Positions 34,329 to 44,139 are shown, counted from the stretch's first letter. The stretch is DNA of 64,000 bases from Flavobacteriaceae bacterium (GCA_002707025.1 PALG01000033.1:62001-126000); one strand, 5' to 3'. Numbers and translations are program-made. Notes: generated by a model from the sequence alone, not told the origin.

Positions 34329-35203
34329 AAGAACGGTTTACATTTATGTGTGTAGGGGTTCAAAAAGCAGGAACCTCAACCTTTCATGACCTCATGAATC
34401 AACACCCAGCCCTTCATTTACCCAAATACAAGGAAACGCATTTTTTTAGGGATGATGAGAAGTACCGAAAGGGATTGGACTTTTACTTTTCCTTCCACTT
34501 TCACCCTTCCGAAGAGGGCATGCTGGCAGAAATAAATCCGGAATACAGTTATTTTCCGGTATGCGCCGAACGCATTTCTGAAAATCTAGGGACTATAAAA
34601 ATTATTTTTATCCTTAGAAATCCCGTAGAAAGAGCCTATTCCCATTATAAAATGACGCAAAGCCGCGGATTGGAATCTTTGGATTTTATTTCTGCGTTGG
34701 AAAAAGAGGCAACAAGGCTAAATACCGCTTTTGATCATATTAACTTCAGTTATATTTCCCGCGGAAAATATATCTCGCAAATAGAACGGTTTGAAAATAC
34801 CTTCGGAAAGGAAAACGTGAAGGTTTTTTTGTTTGAGGAACTGATTCAAAATCCGGAAGCGATTGTAAAAAGCACCATAGAATTTGTAGGCTTACCAGCA
34901 TTCGAATTTGATTATTCCACAAAGAGCAATGTGGCTTCCGAACCCAACAGCAAACTGGTTCGCGATTTTGTATACAAACCCAATAAATTGAAAAAAGCAA
35001 TTGGGAAACTCATTCCCAGTAAGGCTTTAAAAGATAAGATCATGGTGGGGCTTGCGAACATGAACAAAAAACCAGCTGCTTCAAAACCCCTTTCAACAGA
35101 GCTGAAGCGACAAGTGTATGATACCTATTTTCGGGAAGAAGTCTCCGCTTTGGAGCAAAAGCTTCAGAAAGACCTCTCCTCATGGAAATACGGGGCCTCT
35201 TAA
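34325..35203 (+). CDS. Sulfotransferase-domain protein 1
   Basis: A 292-residue PAPS-dependent sulfotransferase. The 5'-phosphosulfate loop is FMCVGVQKAGTSTFHDLMNQHP with KxGTST near residues 12-19, and the 3'-phosphate site is IKIIFILRNPVERAYSHYKM near 95-112. A C-terminal helical region follows. In this locus it probably sulfates the polymer's sugars. PAPS synthesis genes are not in the window. It is separated by 15 bases from the next gene and overlaps the acyltransferase gene by four. Confidence 0.85.
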   Translation: MKERFTFMCVGVQKAGTSTFHDLMNQHPALHLPKYKETHFFRDDEKYRKGLDFYFSFHFHPSEEGMLAEINPEYSYFPVCAERISENLGTIKIIFILRNPVERAYSHYKMTQSRGLESLDFISALEKEATRLNTAFDHINFSYISRGKYISQIERFENTFGKENVKVFLFEELIQNPEAIVKSTIEFVGLPAFEFDYSTKSNVASEPNSKLVRDFVYKPNKLKKAIGKLIPSKALKDKIMVGLANMNKKPAASKPLSTELKRQVYDTYFREEVSALEQKLQKDLSSWKYGAS

Positions 35204-35218
35204 TTTTTAACAAACAAG

Positions 35219-36181
35219 ATGCAGCCACGCGTTAACATTATTACTGTTCACTATAATTCCGAAGAGGATATCGATGAATGCCTGGGTTTTCTTCTGAATT
35301 CCACCTATACCCACTTTCAATGGTGGATTGTAGATAATGCTTCGACCCCTCATTCGATACAGGCCCTTAAAGACCTATTTGAAAAAGCGGGCGTGTCTTG
35401 GGTAGGAATCCCAAAAAAAGACTTGGACAAGTCTGCTGAAATTCCTGACCTTACTAAGGTAATCCTCATTGAAAATGACTGCAATGAAGGTTTTGCAGCA
35501 GGAAATAACGTAGCCCTTAGGCACCTTCTGAAAAAGCAAACCGATAGTTTGGTATGGCTTTTAAATCCGGATGTGGCACTGGAACCTGAAGTAATGGAAG
35601 ATCTGGTTCGCCTTCAGCAAGGAAAGGAGAAGCAACTTTTGGGCAATGTAATCTATTATTACCACCAGCGGGATACCGTGATGTATTGTGGAGGATTTCG
35701 GGTAAAAAGGTGGCAGCATGGGGTGGTCGATATAAAAGATTTGGAAAATTTTAAAAGGGCAGATGCTATCGCAGGGGCTTCCCTGTTTACCCATTTAAAT
35801 ACTTTTGAAGAGGTGGGATTGCTTCCAGAACACTATTTTTTGTATTGGGAGGAAACCGACTTTTGTTATCACGCCAAAAAGAAGGGGTATCAATTTCAAG
35901 TGAACACCCATTCCAAAATTTACGATAAAGTGGGCTCTGCGGCCAATACCAGTTTTACCAGGGAATATTTGTACCTTTTAAACGGAATGCGCTTTTACCG
36001 AAAGTATTTTCCTTTGCGAACACCACTTATTTTTTTAAGTACCCTTGCCAAGTTCCTAAAAGCGTTTTTAACAGGACAGCATACAAAAAGAAAAGCCATT
36101 TACTTTGGGCAAATCGATTTTTTGAAGGAATGCTTCGGAAGGGACATTGCGATTAAGGAACGCATTAAAAAGCACGCATGA
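35219..36181 (+). CDS. GT2-family glycosyltransferase
   Basis: A 320-residue rhamnosyltransferase-like GT2 enzyme. It begins with PRVNIITVHYNSEEDIDECL, has WWIVDNAST (DxD-like DN start), ENDCNEGFAAGNNVALRHLL, VWLLNPDVALEPE (nucleotide-binding DPD-like NPDV), AIAGASLFTHLNTFEEVGLLPEHYFLYWEETDF (acceptor site) and a C-terminal helical tail. NPDV and WEETDF motifs match rhamnosyltransferases of the WbbL/RfbN type, consistent with rfbBACD. The next gene overlaps by four bases. Confidence 0.87.
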   Translation: MQPRVNIITVHYNSEEDIDECLGFLLNSTYTHFQWWIVDNASTPHSIQALKDLFEKAGVSWVGIPKKDLDKSAEIPDLTKVILIENDCNEGFAAGNNVALRHLLKKQTDSLVWLLNPDVALEPEVMEDLVRLQQGKEKQLLGNVIYYYHQRDTVMYCGGFRVKRWQHGVVDIKDLENFKRADAIAGASLFTHLNTFEEVGLLPEHYFLYWEETDFCYHAKKKGYQFQVNTHSKIYDKVGSAANTSFTREYLYLLNGMRFYRKYFPLRTPLIFLSTLAKFLKAFLTGQHTKRKAIYFGQIDFLKECFGRDIAIKERIKKHA

Positions 36182-37236
36182 GCGATACGAAACAGAACAT
36201 AATAAAGACGATATCAAAAACACCCCTTCCCGCCATGTTCAAACCGTTTTATGGCGGACTAGGTAGTATTCTGTTCATGCACAAAGTGGTCGCTTCAAAA
36301 GATCCCAACAAAATTAGAATTCCGTTGAATGATGCCAATGAAGTCAGTATTTCGTATTTAGAAGAACTCATCCTCTACTTTAAAAAGAAGGGCTATGACA
36401 TTATTTCCTTGGAGGACTTGCCCAAACGGCTGAATCATGCTTCAAAGGATGCTAAAAAATTTGTGATTTTTACCTTTGACGATGGCTACAAAGACAACCT
36501 TACCCTAGCCTATCCTATTTTTAAAAAACATCAAGTTCCCATGACGGTTTACATCACCAATTGCTTTCCGAATCATTCTGCAAAGCTTTGGTGGTATTTG
36601 TTGGAAGACCTTGTGATGGAACAGGAAGAAATTTCCGTAGAAATAGCAAATCGAAAACAAACCTATTCCTTATCATCCTTTTCTCAAAAGGAAGCCGCTT
36701 TTCACGAATTGAGGGAACTGTTTATTGGCTTGTCTCCCGAAAAACAAAATAAAGTGATTGATGCGTTGGCACAAGCCTACGGAAAAGACCTGCAACAGTA
36801 TGTGAAGACCGAAAGCCTTAGTTGGACGGAAATTAAAGAACTTTCGAAAGATCCCTTGGTGACCCTTGGAGCCCATACGTTGAACCATGTTACGCTGAAT
36901 ACGCTTTCCAAAGAAGATTTTTATCATGAGACTTTGGAGTCCAAAAAGGAAATTTCAGAAAAAATAGGGAAAGAAGTCCGCCATTTTGCCTATCCCTTCG
37001 GAACCTCCAAAGAAGTAAATAAACGCGAAGTAGAATGGCTTGGAAAGTCTGAAGCCTTTACAACGGCGACCACTACCCGAATAGGAAATATATTTCCGAA
37101 GCATAAAAACCATTTATGGGCATTGCCCAGGATTCAGGTGTTGGGCACTTGGGAAGGGACTCAAATTTTAGAGGCGTATATTTCGGGAGTAGTTCCTGCC
37201 CTAAAGAACAAATTTAAAAAAGTGGTGACACTCTAA
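36178..37236 (+). CDS. Polysaccharide deacetylase family protein
   Basis: A 352-residue carbohydrate esterase 4-type (NodB) protein. Catalytic features: FVIFTFDDGYKDN (TFDDG, near residues 96-104), the H-x3-H-like GAHTLNHVTLNTLS near 237-250, and RHFAYPFGTSKEV. No signal peptide is apparent: the N-terminus is SDTKQNIIKTISK, so it may act on lipid-linked intermediates in the cytoplasm, or be exported differently. It probably removes N-acetyl groups from an amino sugar of the repeat unit. Overlaps the upstream GT2 gene by four bases. Confidence 0.85.
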   Translation: MSDTKQNIIKTISKTPLPAMFKPFYGGLGSILFMHKVVASKDPNKIRIPLNDANEVSISYLEELILYFKKKGYDIISLEDLPKRLNHASKDAKKFVIFTFDDGYKDNLTLAYPIFKKHQVPMTVYITNCFPNHSAKLWWYLLEDLVMEQEEISVEIANRKQTYSLSSFSQKEAAFHELRELFIGLSPEKQNKVIDALAQAYGKDLQQYVKTESLSWTEIKELSKDPLVTLGAHTLNHVTLNTLSKEDFYHETLESKKEISEKIGKEVRHFAYPFGTSKEVNKREVEWLGKSEAFTTATTTRIGNIFPKHKNHLWALPRIQVLGTWEGTQILEAYISGVVPALKNKFKKVVTL

Positions 37237-37245
37237 AAGCACAAA

Positions 37246-38103
37246 ATGATGTATGCCCCCCCCAATTTTTTTATTGTTGGAACTCCCAAAGGAGGAACCA
37301 CTTCCTTGTTTAATTATTTAGAGCAGCATCCTGAGATTTTTGTCCCCGAGGTCAAGGAACCCCATTATTTTTCGATGCCCGAAGTAACCAAAACCTATTA
37401 TAAAACCCAGTTTATTACCAACGAAGGGGATTATAAAAACTTATATGCTGAAGCAGAGGGTTTTAAAGCTATAGGGGATTTTAGCAGCTCCTACTTATAC
37501 CATTCTGATAGTGCAAAAAAAATAAAGCAATTTAATCCGGAGGCGAAAATAATTGTGGTTTTACGCAACCCTTGGGAGCGTTCCCTATCTCATTATTTGA
37601 TGGATTATACCCAAGGTTATATTTCGGTGCCGTTAGCAAAAGTATTGGATTCTCCAGAGGAATTTCCAGCCTATTACCAACAATATGTTTCCGTAAGTGC
37701 ATATGCCGATCAGTTAAGGGCTTATTATGAAGTTTTTCCGAAGGAACACCTCTTGATCGTACTTAGCGAGGATTTATTTCAACACACCCAACAGGAGCTT
37801 GAAAGGATTTTTTCATTTTTAGGAGTGGAGAAAAGCTTTGTTCCGAAGGCGGAAAAAGCACACAACCAATATAAACAGCCTCGATTTGCCTTTGTGGGAA
37901 AACTGAAGCAATCCAAAGCGCTTCAGGCAATTTTAAAGCGAACTCCAGAGGGATTGAAGGGTTTTATGGGAAAGATTTTGTTTGACGCTTCCAAGAGTAA
38001 ACCAGATTTGCTGGAAGAGCGGGCTCGGTTAAAAAAACTGCTGTTGCCTTCCGTAAAAGCTACGGAAAAACACATCCACAAAGATTTAAGTCATTGGGAG
38101 TAA
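37246..38103 (+). CDS. Sulfotransferase-domain protein 2
   Basis: A 285-residue PAPS-dependent sulfotransferase. The phosphosulfate loop is NFFIVGTPKGGTTSLFNYLEQ (KGGTTS near 13-18) and the 3'-phosphate site is AKIIVVLRNPWERSLSHYL near 98-115. The similarity to the sulfotransferase at 34325 is limited to these family motifs, so the two may sulfate different positions. It lies between the deacetylase and a GT4 enzyme in the operon. Confidence 0.86.
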   Translation: MMYAPPNFFIVGTPKGGTTSLFNYLEQHPEIFVPEVKEPHYFSMPEVTKTYYKTQFITNEGDYKNLYAEAEGFKAIGDFSSSYLYHSDSAKKIKQFNPEAKIIVVLRNPWERSLSHYLMDYTQGYISVPLAKVLDSPEEFPAYYQQYVSVSAYADQLRAYYEVFPKEHLLIVLSEDLFQHTQQELERIFSFLGVEKSFVPKAEKAHNQYKQPRFAFVGKLKQSKALQAILKRTPEGLKGFMGKILFDASKSKPDLLEERARLKKLLLPSVKATEKHIHKDLSHWE

Positions 38104-38118
38104 AAAAGTAGATCAATC

Positions 38119-39213
38119 GTGAGAGTAGTAATGATAAGTCGGGCCAACTTGTTTACGCACCCTGGGGGTGATAGCATACAAGTACAGAAAACCGCCGAGT
38201 ATTTGAATCGGTTGGAAGGAGTCTCTGTCGATATGAAGACCGTGGCAGAAGATATTGACTATTCACAATACGACTTACTTCATTTGTTCAACATTTCAAG
38301 ACCGGCAGATTTATTAGGGGTTATTAAGAAAGCACAGTTACCTTATGTACTCTCGACCATTTTCATAGATTATTCAGAAACCGAAAAAAACCATCCCAGC
38401 AAACTACGAAGATTCTTAAGCAGCGTCTGCACCACAGACCAGTTGGAGTATGTAAAAACCATGGCGAGAATCATGAAAGGTCAAGACAAACTCACGGCGA
38501 CCTCTTATGTATTTCGGGGTCAAAAGAAATCGTTGATAAGGGTCTTAAAAGGAGCGGCGTTATTGTTGCCCAATTCTGAAAGCGAGTACCAACGGTTAAG
38601 CCAAACGTATGGAATTCAAAAAGACTATAAGGTAATTCCCAATGCGATTGATGTGGAGGTTTTTAAACCTACTTCTGAAGAAAATGATGCCTTAAGCCAA
38701 TACAAAGATGCTGTAATTTGTGTGGGGCAGATTACTCCTGTAAAAAATCAATGGAACCTTATCAAGGCCTTAAATGGAACCTCCTATCAACTTTTTATCA
38801 TAGGCAAACCAGCGTCCAATTCGGAAGCTTATTTCAAAAAGTGTATGGATTTAGCAAAAAGCAATGTTACTTTTGTTCCCTTTGTGGAGCAAAAGAATTT
38901 GGCAAAAGTTTATGCCATGGCCAAAGTGCATGCGTTACCCAGTTGGTTCGAAACCACGGGCTTGGTATCTTTGGAGGCTTCATACATGGGATGTAATATC
39001 GTGGTGACCGATAAAGGCGATCAAAAAGAATATTTCGGGAACGATGCCTGGTACTGTGACCCCAACGACCCACAGTCCATTTTGAAAGCCATCCATAAAG
39101 CATATGAGGCACCTTTTAAGGAGTCGCTTCAACGTAGAATTAAAGAGAAATATACTTGGCAGAAAACAGCTGAAGCAACGTTAAAGGCCTATCAAAAAGT
39201 TTTAAAGAAGTAG
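38119..39213 (+). CDS. GT4-family glycosyltransferase
   Basis: A 364-residue GT-B-fold enzyme. It begins MRVVMISRANLFTHPGGDS, with PNAIDVEVFKPTSEE (the acceptor/donor hinge) near residue 172 and the C-terminal GT4 donor site with VICVGQITPVKNQWNLIKALNG, FVPFVEQKNLAKVYAMAKVHALPSWFETTGLVSLEA (ExFG-like E-x7-E). It starts at GTG. The TTG-started polymerase-like gene follows after five bases. Substrates cannot be read. Confidence 0.85.
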   Translation: MRVVMISRANLFTHPGGDSIQVQKTAEYLNRLEGVSVDMKTVAEDIDYSQYDLLHLFNISRPADLLGVIKKAQLPYVLSTIFIDYSETEKNHPSKLRRFLSSVCTTDQLEYVKTMARIMKGQDKLTATSYVFRGQKKSLIRVLKGAALLLPNSESEYQRLSQTYGIQKDYKVIPNAIDVEVFKPTSEENDALSQYKDAVICVGQITPVKNQWNLIKALNGTSYQLFIIGKPASNSEAYFKKCMDLAKSNVTFVPFVEQKNLAKVYAMAKVHALPSWFETTGLVSLEASYMGCNIVVTDKGDQKEYFGNDAWYCDPNDPQSILKAIHKAYEAPFKESLQRRIKEKYTWQKTAEATLKAYQKVLKK

Positions 39214-39218
39214 TTTAA

Positions 39219-40490
39219 TTGATTATAAAAAAAGACATATTCTATAAGGCATTTTTGCTCTTCATCTTATTGGTGACGGTGGCCATTGCTTCTATTGAGG
39301 TCACCATATCGGTATGTTTGGCGATTTCCCTGTTTTTTTTGTTTGATGTAAAATTTAAGTATTCCAATACGTTTATCAACACCCTCACCCCACTAGTCGG
39401 GGTTTTCATAATTGCAGGAATTAGCACCTTTTTTTACAAGCGGGAAATTTACGATGTGATCAAGGATTTTGTGTACCTCATCAAGCCCATACTGTTTATT
39501 TGGTTAGGGTTTTACCTTACAGGCAAAATTAGGGATAAGGAGTTTATTTTTAAGGTCATCCTGTATTTAGGAGCGTTCTTTGCGGCCTACCATATGTACG
39601 AAGTCTTTATGTATTTTTTGGAAAAAGGATTTAATTTTTCGGTACAGGCTACGCGATATGTAGGAGGTAAAGCCAATTATGTAGAATTATTTGCCATGGT
39701 TTTATTACACCTTCGGAAAGATTTAAAACCATTCCAGTTTAAGATAAAGTTTCATCTTCTACTTCGCTTGCTCTTATACGCTTCCTTTGTCTTGTATTTT
39801 TCAAGAACCATGTTACTGGGTTTTGTGGTATTGTACTTAAGTATTAATGGCTATACCAAGCTCACCAGAAAGGGAATTATTTATATTTCAGTGTTTTTAA
39901 TTGCTGGGATCGCTTTCTTTTCCGTGCTAATGAATTTAAAGCTAGACCGTACCAGTACTGGGGTAGAAGGGTTTTTCTATAAACTTCAAAATGCCCCTTC
40001 CGAAATTTTCACTACCGATGTGGATATCAACGATGATGATGCCAAACTTTGGGACCATTGGCGTGGCTACGAAGCCAATAGAGCCTTTAGCCAGTTGGAC
40101 GAAGCTCCCTACAATTATGGCTACGTTTTTGGAAAGGGGATGGGGTCCTTGGTCGATTTAGGGTTTGAGGCTCCATTGAATGTTGGAGGGATTCAGCACA
40201 TACCTATCATCCATAATGGATTTGCCTATATCGTTTTTAAGTCAGGTTTTGTAGGACTGTTTCTGTACCTTATTTTTCTTTTATCCCTCTATCTGCTCGC
40301 CTACAAACGAACACAAAATAACAAGTTACTTTTTACGTATAATTTAATATCTGGAGTGTCCATATTTTTCTTTTTTACCACACTTACCATTACCGGGATA
40401 TATAATCATGGCGATGTAGTCACTTTTTTCTTGGGATCTTTTCTATTTCTGAAGAAATACTACCATCAAAACGAAACGATAGCTTTATGA
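39219..40490 (+). CDS. O-antigen polymerase-like membrane protein 1
   Basis: A 423-residue protein with about ten hydrophobic segments and a long loop between helices near residues 235-330 (the region after AFFSVLMNLKLDRTS up to NVGGIQHIPIIHNGF). It has the IHNGFAYIVFKSGFVGLFLYLIFL stretch typical of Wzy/WaaL (His in the loop followed by a Gly-rich helix). It is one of three such proteins in the locus; which is the polymerase cannot be told. It starts at TTG, and the next gene overlaps by four bases. Confidence 0.75.
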   Translation: MIIKKDIFYKAFLLFILLVTVAIASIEVTISVCLAISLFFLFDVKFKYSNTFINTLTPLVGVFIIAGISTFFYKREIYDVIKDFVYLIKPILFIWLGFYLTGKIRDKEFIFKVILYLGAFFAAYHMYEVFMYFLEKGFNFSVQATRYVGGKANYVELFAMVLLHLRKDLKPFQFKIKFHLLLRLLLYASFVLYFSRTMLLGFVVLYLSINGYTKLTRKGIIYISVFLIAGIAFFSVLMNLKLDRTSTGVEGFFYKLQNAPSEIFTTDVDINDDDAKLWDHWRGYEANRAFSQLDEAPYNYGYVFGKGMGSLVDLGFEAPLNVGGIQHIPIIHNGFAYIVFKSGFVGLFLYLIFLLSLYLLAYKRTQNNKLLFTYNLISGVSIFFFFTTLTITGIYNHGDVVTFFLGSFLFLKKYYHQNETIAL

Positions 40491-41587
40491 AAATAGGCAT
40501 TTTAGGCACGAGGGGTATCCCCAATTACCATGGAGGATTTGAACAGTTTGCTGAAGTTTTTTCGGTGTATTTAAAAGAAAAGGGACACGAGGTATTTGTC
40601 TATTGCTCCAACAATCACCCGTATCAAGAACAAATGTATCAAGGTGTTCAGTTAATTCACTGTAAGGATCCAGAAGACCGAGTGGGAACCGTAGGGCAAT
40701 TTGTCTATGATTATTATTGTATTAAAGATGCCCAAAAAAGAAACTTCGATATCCTGTTGCAATTGGGCTACACCAGTAATTCGGTTTGGTACAAGCTCCT
40801 TCCTAAAAAGGCCATCATCATTACTAATATGGACGGTCTTGAGTGGAAACGGTCTAAATACAGCAAAGCTGTCCGGAAGTTTTTAAAGTATGCTGAAAAA
40901 CTGGCTGTAAAAAGCAGTGATTATTTAATTTCAGACTCCATAGGGATTCAGGATTATTTGATGAAAACCTACCAAAAGGAGTCTACTTATATTGCCTATG
41001 GGGCAACCTTGTTTAAGAACCCTTCCGAAGCGATTTTAAACCAATACCAAGTGGAACCTTATGCGTACCACATGCTCATTGCAAGGATGGAGCCCGAAAA
41101 CAGCATTGAAACTATTTTGGATGGGGTGGCTGCTTCAAAAACCAACACGCCTTTTTTGGTAGTGGGGAAGCACGATGTCAATCCTTTTGGGGCCTATCTA
41201 AAGAAAAAGTTTGCGAAAAACAAAAACATACGATTTGTAGGGGGTATCTATAATTTAGAGCACTTGAACAACCTTCGGTATTTTTCAAAACTATATTTTC
41301 ACGGGCATACCGTAGGAGGGACCAATCCTTCATTATTGGAAGCCATGGCCAGCAACGCCTTAATTGTAGCACACAATAATGAATTCAATAAAGCGATTTT
41401 AAATACAGAAGCTTTTTATTTTTCAACGAGTGAGGAAGTGTCAAGAACATTGGAAGAGGTAGCCGATAAATCGCAATGGAAGCACTATTTGGAAGCAAAC
41501 CTTCAAAAAATTGAAAGGCTTTATGATTGGGATATTATCAATGAAGCTTATGTAAATCTTATGGAAAGATGCTATGCGTCACATTAA
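40487..41587 (+). CDS. DUF1972/GT4 glycosyltransferase (rhamnosyltransferase-like)
   Basis: A 366-residue GT-B enzyme with an N-terminal DUF1972 part: MKIGILGTRGIPNYHGGFEQFAE, KGHEVFVYCSN and LLQLGYTSN. The GT4 C-terminal half has MLIARMEPENSIETILDGV and FHGHTVGGTNPSLLEAMAS (E-rich donor site). DUF1972 proteins are often rhamnosyl- or fucosyl-type transferases, in line with the rhamnose genes nearby. It overlaps the next gene by 14 bases. Confidence 0.88.
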   Translation: MKIGILGTRGIPNYHGGFEQFAEVFSVYLKEKGHEVFVYCSNNHPYQEQMYQGVQLIHCKDPEDRVGTVGQFVYDYYCIKDAQKRNFDILLQLGYTSNSVWYKLLPKKAIIITNMDGLEWKRSKYSKAVRKFLKYAEKLAVKSSDYLISDSIGIQDYLMKTYQKESTYIAYGATLFKNPSEAILNQYQVEPYAYHMLIARMEPENSIETILDGVAASKTNTPFLVVGKHDVNPFGAYLKKKFAKNKNIRFVGGIYNLEHLNNLRYFSKLYFHGHTVGGTNPSLLEAMASNALIVAHNNEFNKAILNTEAFYFSTSEEVSRTLEEVADKSQWKHYLEANLQKIERLYDWDIINEAYVNLMERCYASH

Positions 41588-42800
41588 CGAACTTGTTCAG
41601 AAGGAAAGTACATTTCTGGTTTTATTAACAACGGTGCTATTAACCTTGCCGTTGCCCTACGCTTTTGGAACGGCAGCTTTAGTTCTTTGGTTAGCCGTTT
41701 CTCTTTACTCGCTAAGATTTCATAAAATGGAGTGGAATAACCAATGGTGGATTCCCATTCTTTTCTACGCAGTGATCGTACTTTCTTTAATATGGTCTGT
41801 TAATTTTAAACAATCCCTTAGAGGATTGGAACGGCAGTTGGGATTTGTTTTGCTGCCAATAGCGTTTATAGCGATGCCAAAACTGAAGAAGGCTTCGTTG
41901 TTAAAAGTTTTTTATGCGAGTAGTCTTGGGATGGCAGGGTATGGCTTGGTTTTTATAATTATGGCCCTTTTTCGGTTTTTGAGCGGGAATTCTCCCGAAG
42001 TATTTTTCTATCATGAGTTGGTTTCCCCATTCAGCTTAAATGCAATCTATGTCTCTGTTTGGGTTTCTTTTGCGTTGGTATTTTTAGTGTTCAAAACGCA
42101 AAGGAATAAAAAAAATATACTCGCCATTTTTGTATTGGGACTTTTTCTTTTGATGCTCGCCTCAAAGATAATCATCGCAATTACAGTGTTCATTTTACTT
42201 TTAGGAGCCATTAGATACTTCAGCAGAAAAAAACTAATTGCTTCAGGAATTATAGGGCTTTTAGCGGTATTACTCTTGTGGTTCACCAATAACCCCATAA
42301 AAAACCGGTTTTCAGTAGAAATAAACGATTCAAACATTTCCGAAGTATTAAACTGCGAGAAGTTTGGCCCGGTATATTATTGGACAGGAACTACGTTGCG
42401 CATCTTTCAAGCGAGAATTTTTTGGGAAATGTTACAGGAAGATTCTATTTTCTGGAAAGGATATGGGATCAATGCTTCCCAAGATAAAATTGAAGCAAAA
42501 CATAAAGAGCATGACCTTTACAAAGGGTTTTACAATTACAATTTTCACAACCAATACCTTCAGGCCTTTGCTGAGGTAGGCATTATAAGCTTCGTTTTTA
42601 CGGTACTGTTGCTTTTGGTACCTTTTACAGGTTATATAAAGACCAAAGAGCTTCTTTTCTTGGCTTTTTTCATCATCATGGCCTCCGTATTTTTAACGGA
42701 ATCCTATCTATGGAGGCAACGGGGTATTTTTCACTTTTTTACGTTGTTTGGACTTTTGGTTTTACTGAAGGAACAACTTGTAAGGGAAACCGAAAATTGA
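41574..42800 (+). CDS. O-antigen polymerase/ligase-like membrane protein 2
   Basis: A 408-residue protein with about eleven hydrophobic segments. A long periplasmic loop follows NNPIKNRFSVEINDSN, and the YNFHNQYLQAFAEVGIISFVFTVLLLL stretch is the Wzy_C/WaaL motif (H-N-x-Y-L). The N-terminal LERQLGFVLLPIAF resembles O-antigen ligases. Its role as polymerase or ligase is not determined. The stop is followed by a 62-base gap. Confidence 0.78.
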   Translation: MRHINELVQKESTFLVLLTTVLLTLPLPYAFGTAALVLWLAVSLYSLRFHKMEWNNQWWIPILFYAVIVLSLIWSVNFKQSLRGLERQLGFVLLPIAFIAMPKLKKASLLKVFYASSLGMAGYGLVFIIMALFRFLSGNSPEVFFYHELVSPFSLNAIYVSVWVSFALVFLVFKTQRNKKNILAIFVLGLFLLMLASKIIIAITVFILLLGAIRYFSRKKLIASGIIGLLAVLLLWFTNNPIKNRFSVEINDSNISEVLNCEKFGPVYYWTGTTLRIFQARIFWEMLQEDSIFWKGYGINASQDKIEAKHKEHDLYKGFYNYNFHNQYLQAFAEVGIISFVFTVLLLLVPFTGYIKTKELLFLAFFIIMASVFLTESYLWRQRGIFHFFTLFGLLVLLKEQLVRETEN

Positions 42801-42862
42801 TGGTATTGGACTGCTGTTAAAGTGCATAAATTTTTTTATCTTTCCTTCCATAAAAACACCTC

Positions 42863-44095
42863 TTGAGAGTACTACTGGCATCCATATATCCTTTTGTTTT
42901 TTTACTGCTCTTTTTTACGATTCCATTCGATATGTATTTTCGGGCGCTTCCAAACATACTTTTGGTTGTTTTGGCAGTGGTGTTTCCCTTTATAATTCAG
43001 AAAAAACACCTTCGGAAGCTTACTTCTAGATCAAGTATTTTATGGCTTTGCTTTTTTGGGGCACTGCTACTTGCAGAAGCAATTTCAGGAAACATTATGG
43101 AGGATATGGCCATACTTAAAAAAATTGCCCTAGCCTTAGCTTTGGTAATTCTTTATTTGCCCATTGAAAATTTCAAGAAGCTGTACAAAGCCATTATTTT
43201 TTCTTCCATTGCGGCTATTTTGTTTTCGCTGGTAAAGTTATTCCTCCTTTTAAATCAGGGGTATACTTTCGGTTTTTTAGAATCGGCCACCATTGTGGAA
43301 GCCATTTTAGTAGACAGAATATATCTAGGTTTCCTATCGGTAATAAGTATTTTGGCCTCTTATCAGCTCCTTCGAAAGGAATACCATCCCGACAATCGAT
43401 ATTATCTGGCCAATATCACCTTGAATGTATTATTTATTCTTTTTATTGTTTCAAGAATTGCCATCATCACCTTGCTGCTCATTTTTATTTTAAGCCTTTT
43501 TTACTCCAAAAAAAGAGGGTCTCAACTCTTATTTGCAGTAGGGGGCATTTTTTTAATAGCGGTATTGGTTTTCGTCGTGAATCAAGACCTTCGAAAAAAA
43601 ATATTTTATGCCCAAGACGCCCAAAAAAACCAAGGGCTTATTGCCAACACCATGGCCTATGAGCCAAGAACGGTTATTTGGGATTGTGCATGGAAAAATG
43701 TTTCAGGGACAGGTGTTTCCTTAACGGGCATGGGTTTCGTTGGAACGAATCAAAAAATGATGGATTGTTACGAGAACAATATCGCAAACCCAGTTAAAAG
43801 TAAGTGGTTCCTAAAACAAAAATACAATGTCCACAACCAGTTTTTAGACACTTATCTAGGCGGTGGGATTCTTGTATTTTTACTGTTAATGATAAGTTTG
43901 GGAAGTTTGTTTTTTGAAAACAGAAAGCATTTTTTTCCTACAGCTTTGCTGTTAAGTCTTTTTTGCTTTGCCATGGTAGAAAATGTATTTCACAGGCAAA
44001 TAGGAGCTTACTATGTAGGTTTTATATTATTAACATTGCTTATTAATAAGCATAGTGAAAACGAAAAAGAAGTAATTAAAGGGGAAATCCCCTAG
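42863..44095 (+). CDS. O-antigen polymerase/ligase-like membrane protein 3
   Basis: A 410-residue protein, about eleven hydrophobic segments. The Wzy_C/WaaL-type loop has KYNVHNQFLDTYLGGGILVFLLLMISLGSLFFENRK, and the N-terminal LYLPIENFKKLYKAIIFSSIAAI is family-like. It starts at TTG (MRVLLASIYPF). A probable TATCTTTC element (7 of 8) lies 19 bases upstream. It is the third such protein in a row with gene 2, suggesting separate roles, such as polymerisation versus transfer to lipid A. Confidence 0.78.
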   Translation: MRVLLASIYPFVFLLLFFTIPFDMYFRALPNILLVVLAVVFPFIIQKKHLRKLTSRSSILWLCFFGALLLAEAISGNIMEDMAILKKIALALALVILYLPIENFKKLYKAIIFSSIAAILFSLVKLFLLLNQGYTFGFLESATIVEAILVDRIYLGFLSVISILASYQLLRKEYHPDNRYYLANITLNVLFILFIVSRIAIITLLLIFILSLFYSKKRGSQLLFAVGGIFLIAVLVFVVNQDLRKKIFYAQDAQKNQGLIANTMAYEPRTVIWDCAWKNVSGTGVSLTGMGFVGTNQKMMDCYENNIANPVKSKWFLKQKYNVHNQFLDTYLGGGILVFLLLMISLGSLFFENRKHFFPTALLLSLFCFAMVENVFHRQIGAYYVGFILLTLLINKHSENEKEVIKGEIP

Positions 44096-44102
44096 CAAAT
44101 TG

Positions 44103-44110
44103 TATTTTTG
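44103..44110 (+). promoter_or_regulatory. Possible -7 element before ugd
   Basis: TATTTTTG, an exact TAnnTTTG match 29 bases before the ugd ATG. There is no clear -33 TTG. An unusually strong AAAAAGGAG lies just upstream of that ATG; strong Shine-Dalgarno sites are rare in Bacteroidota. Confidence 0.45.
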
Positions 44111-44139
44111 CGCAACTTTTAAAGCCCTAAAAAGGAGAA

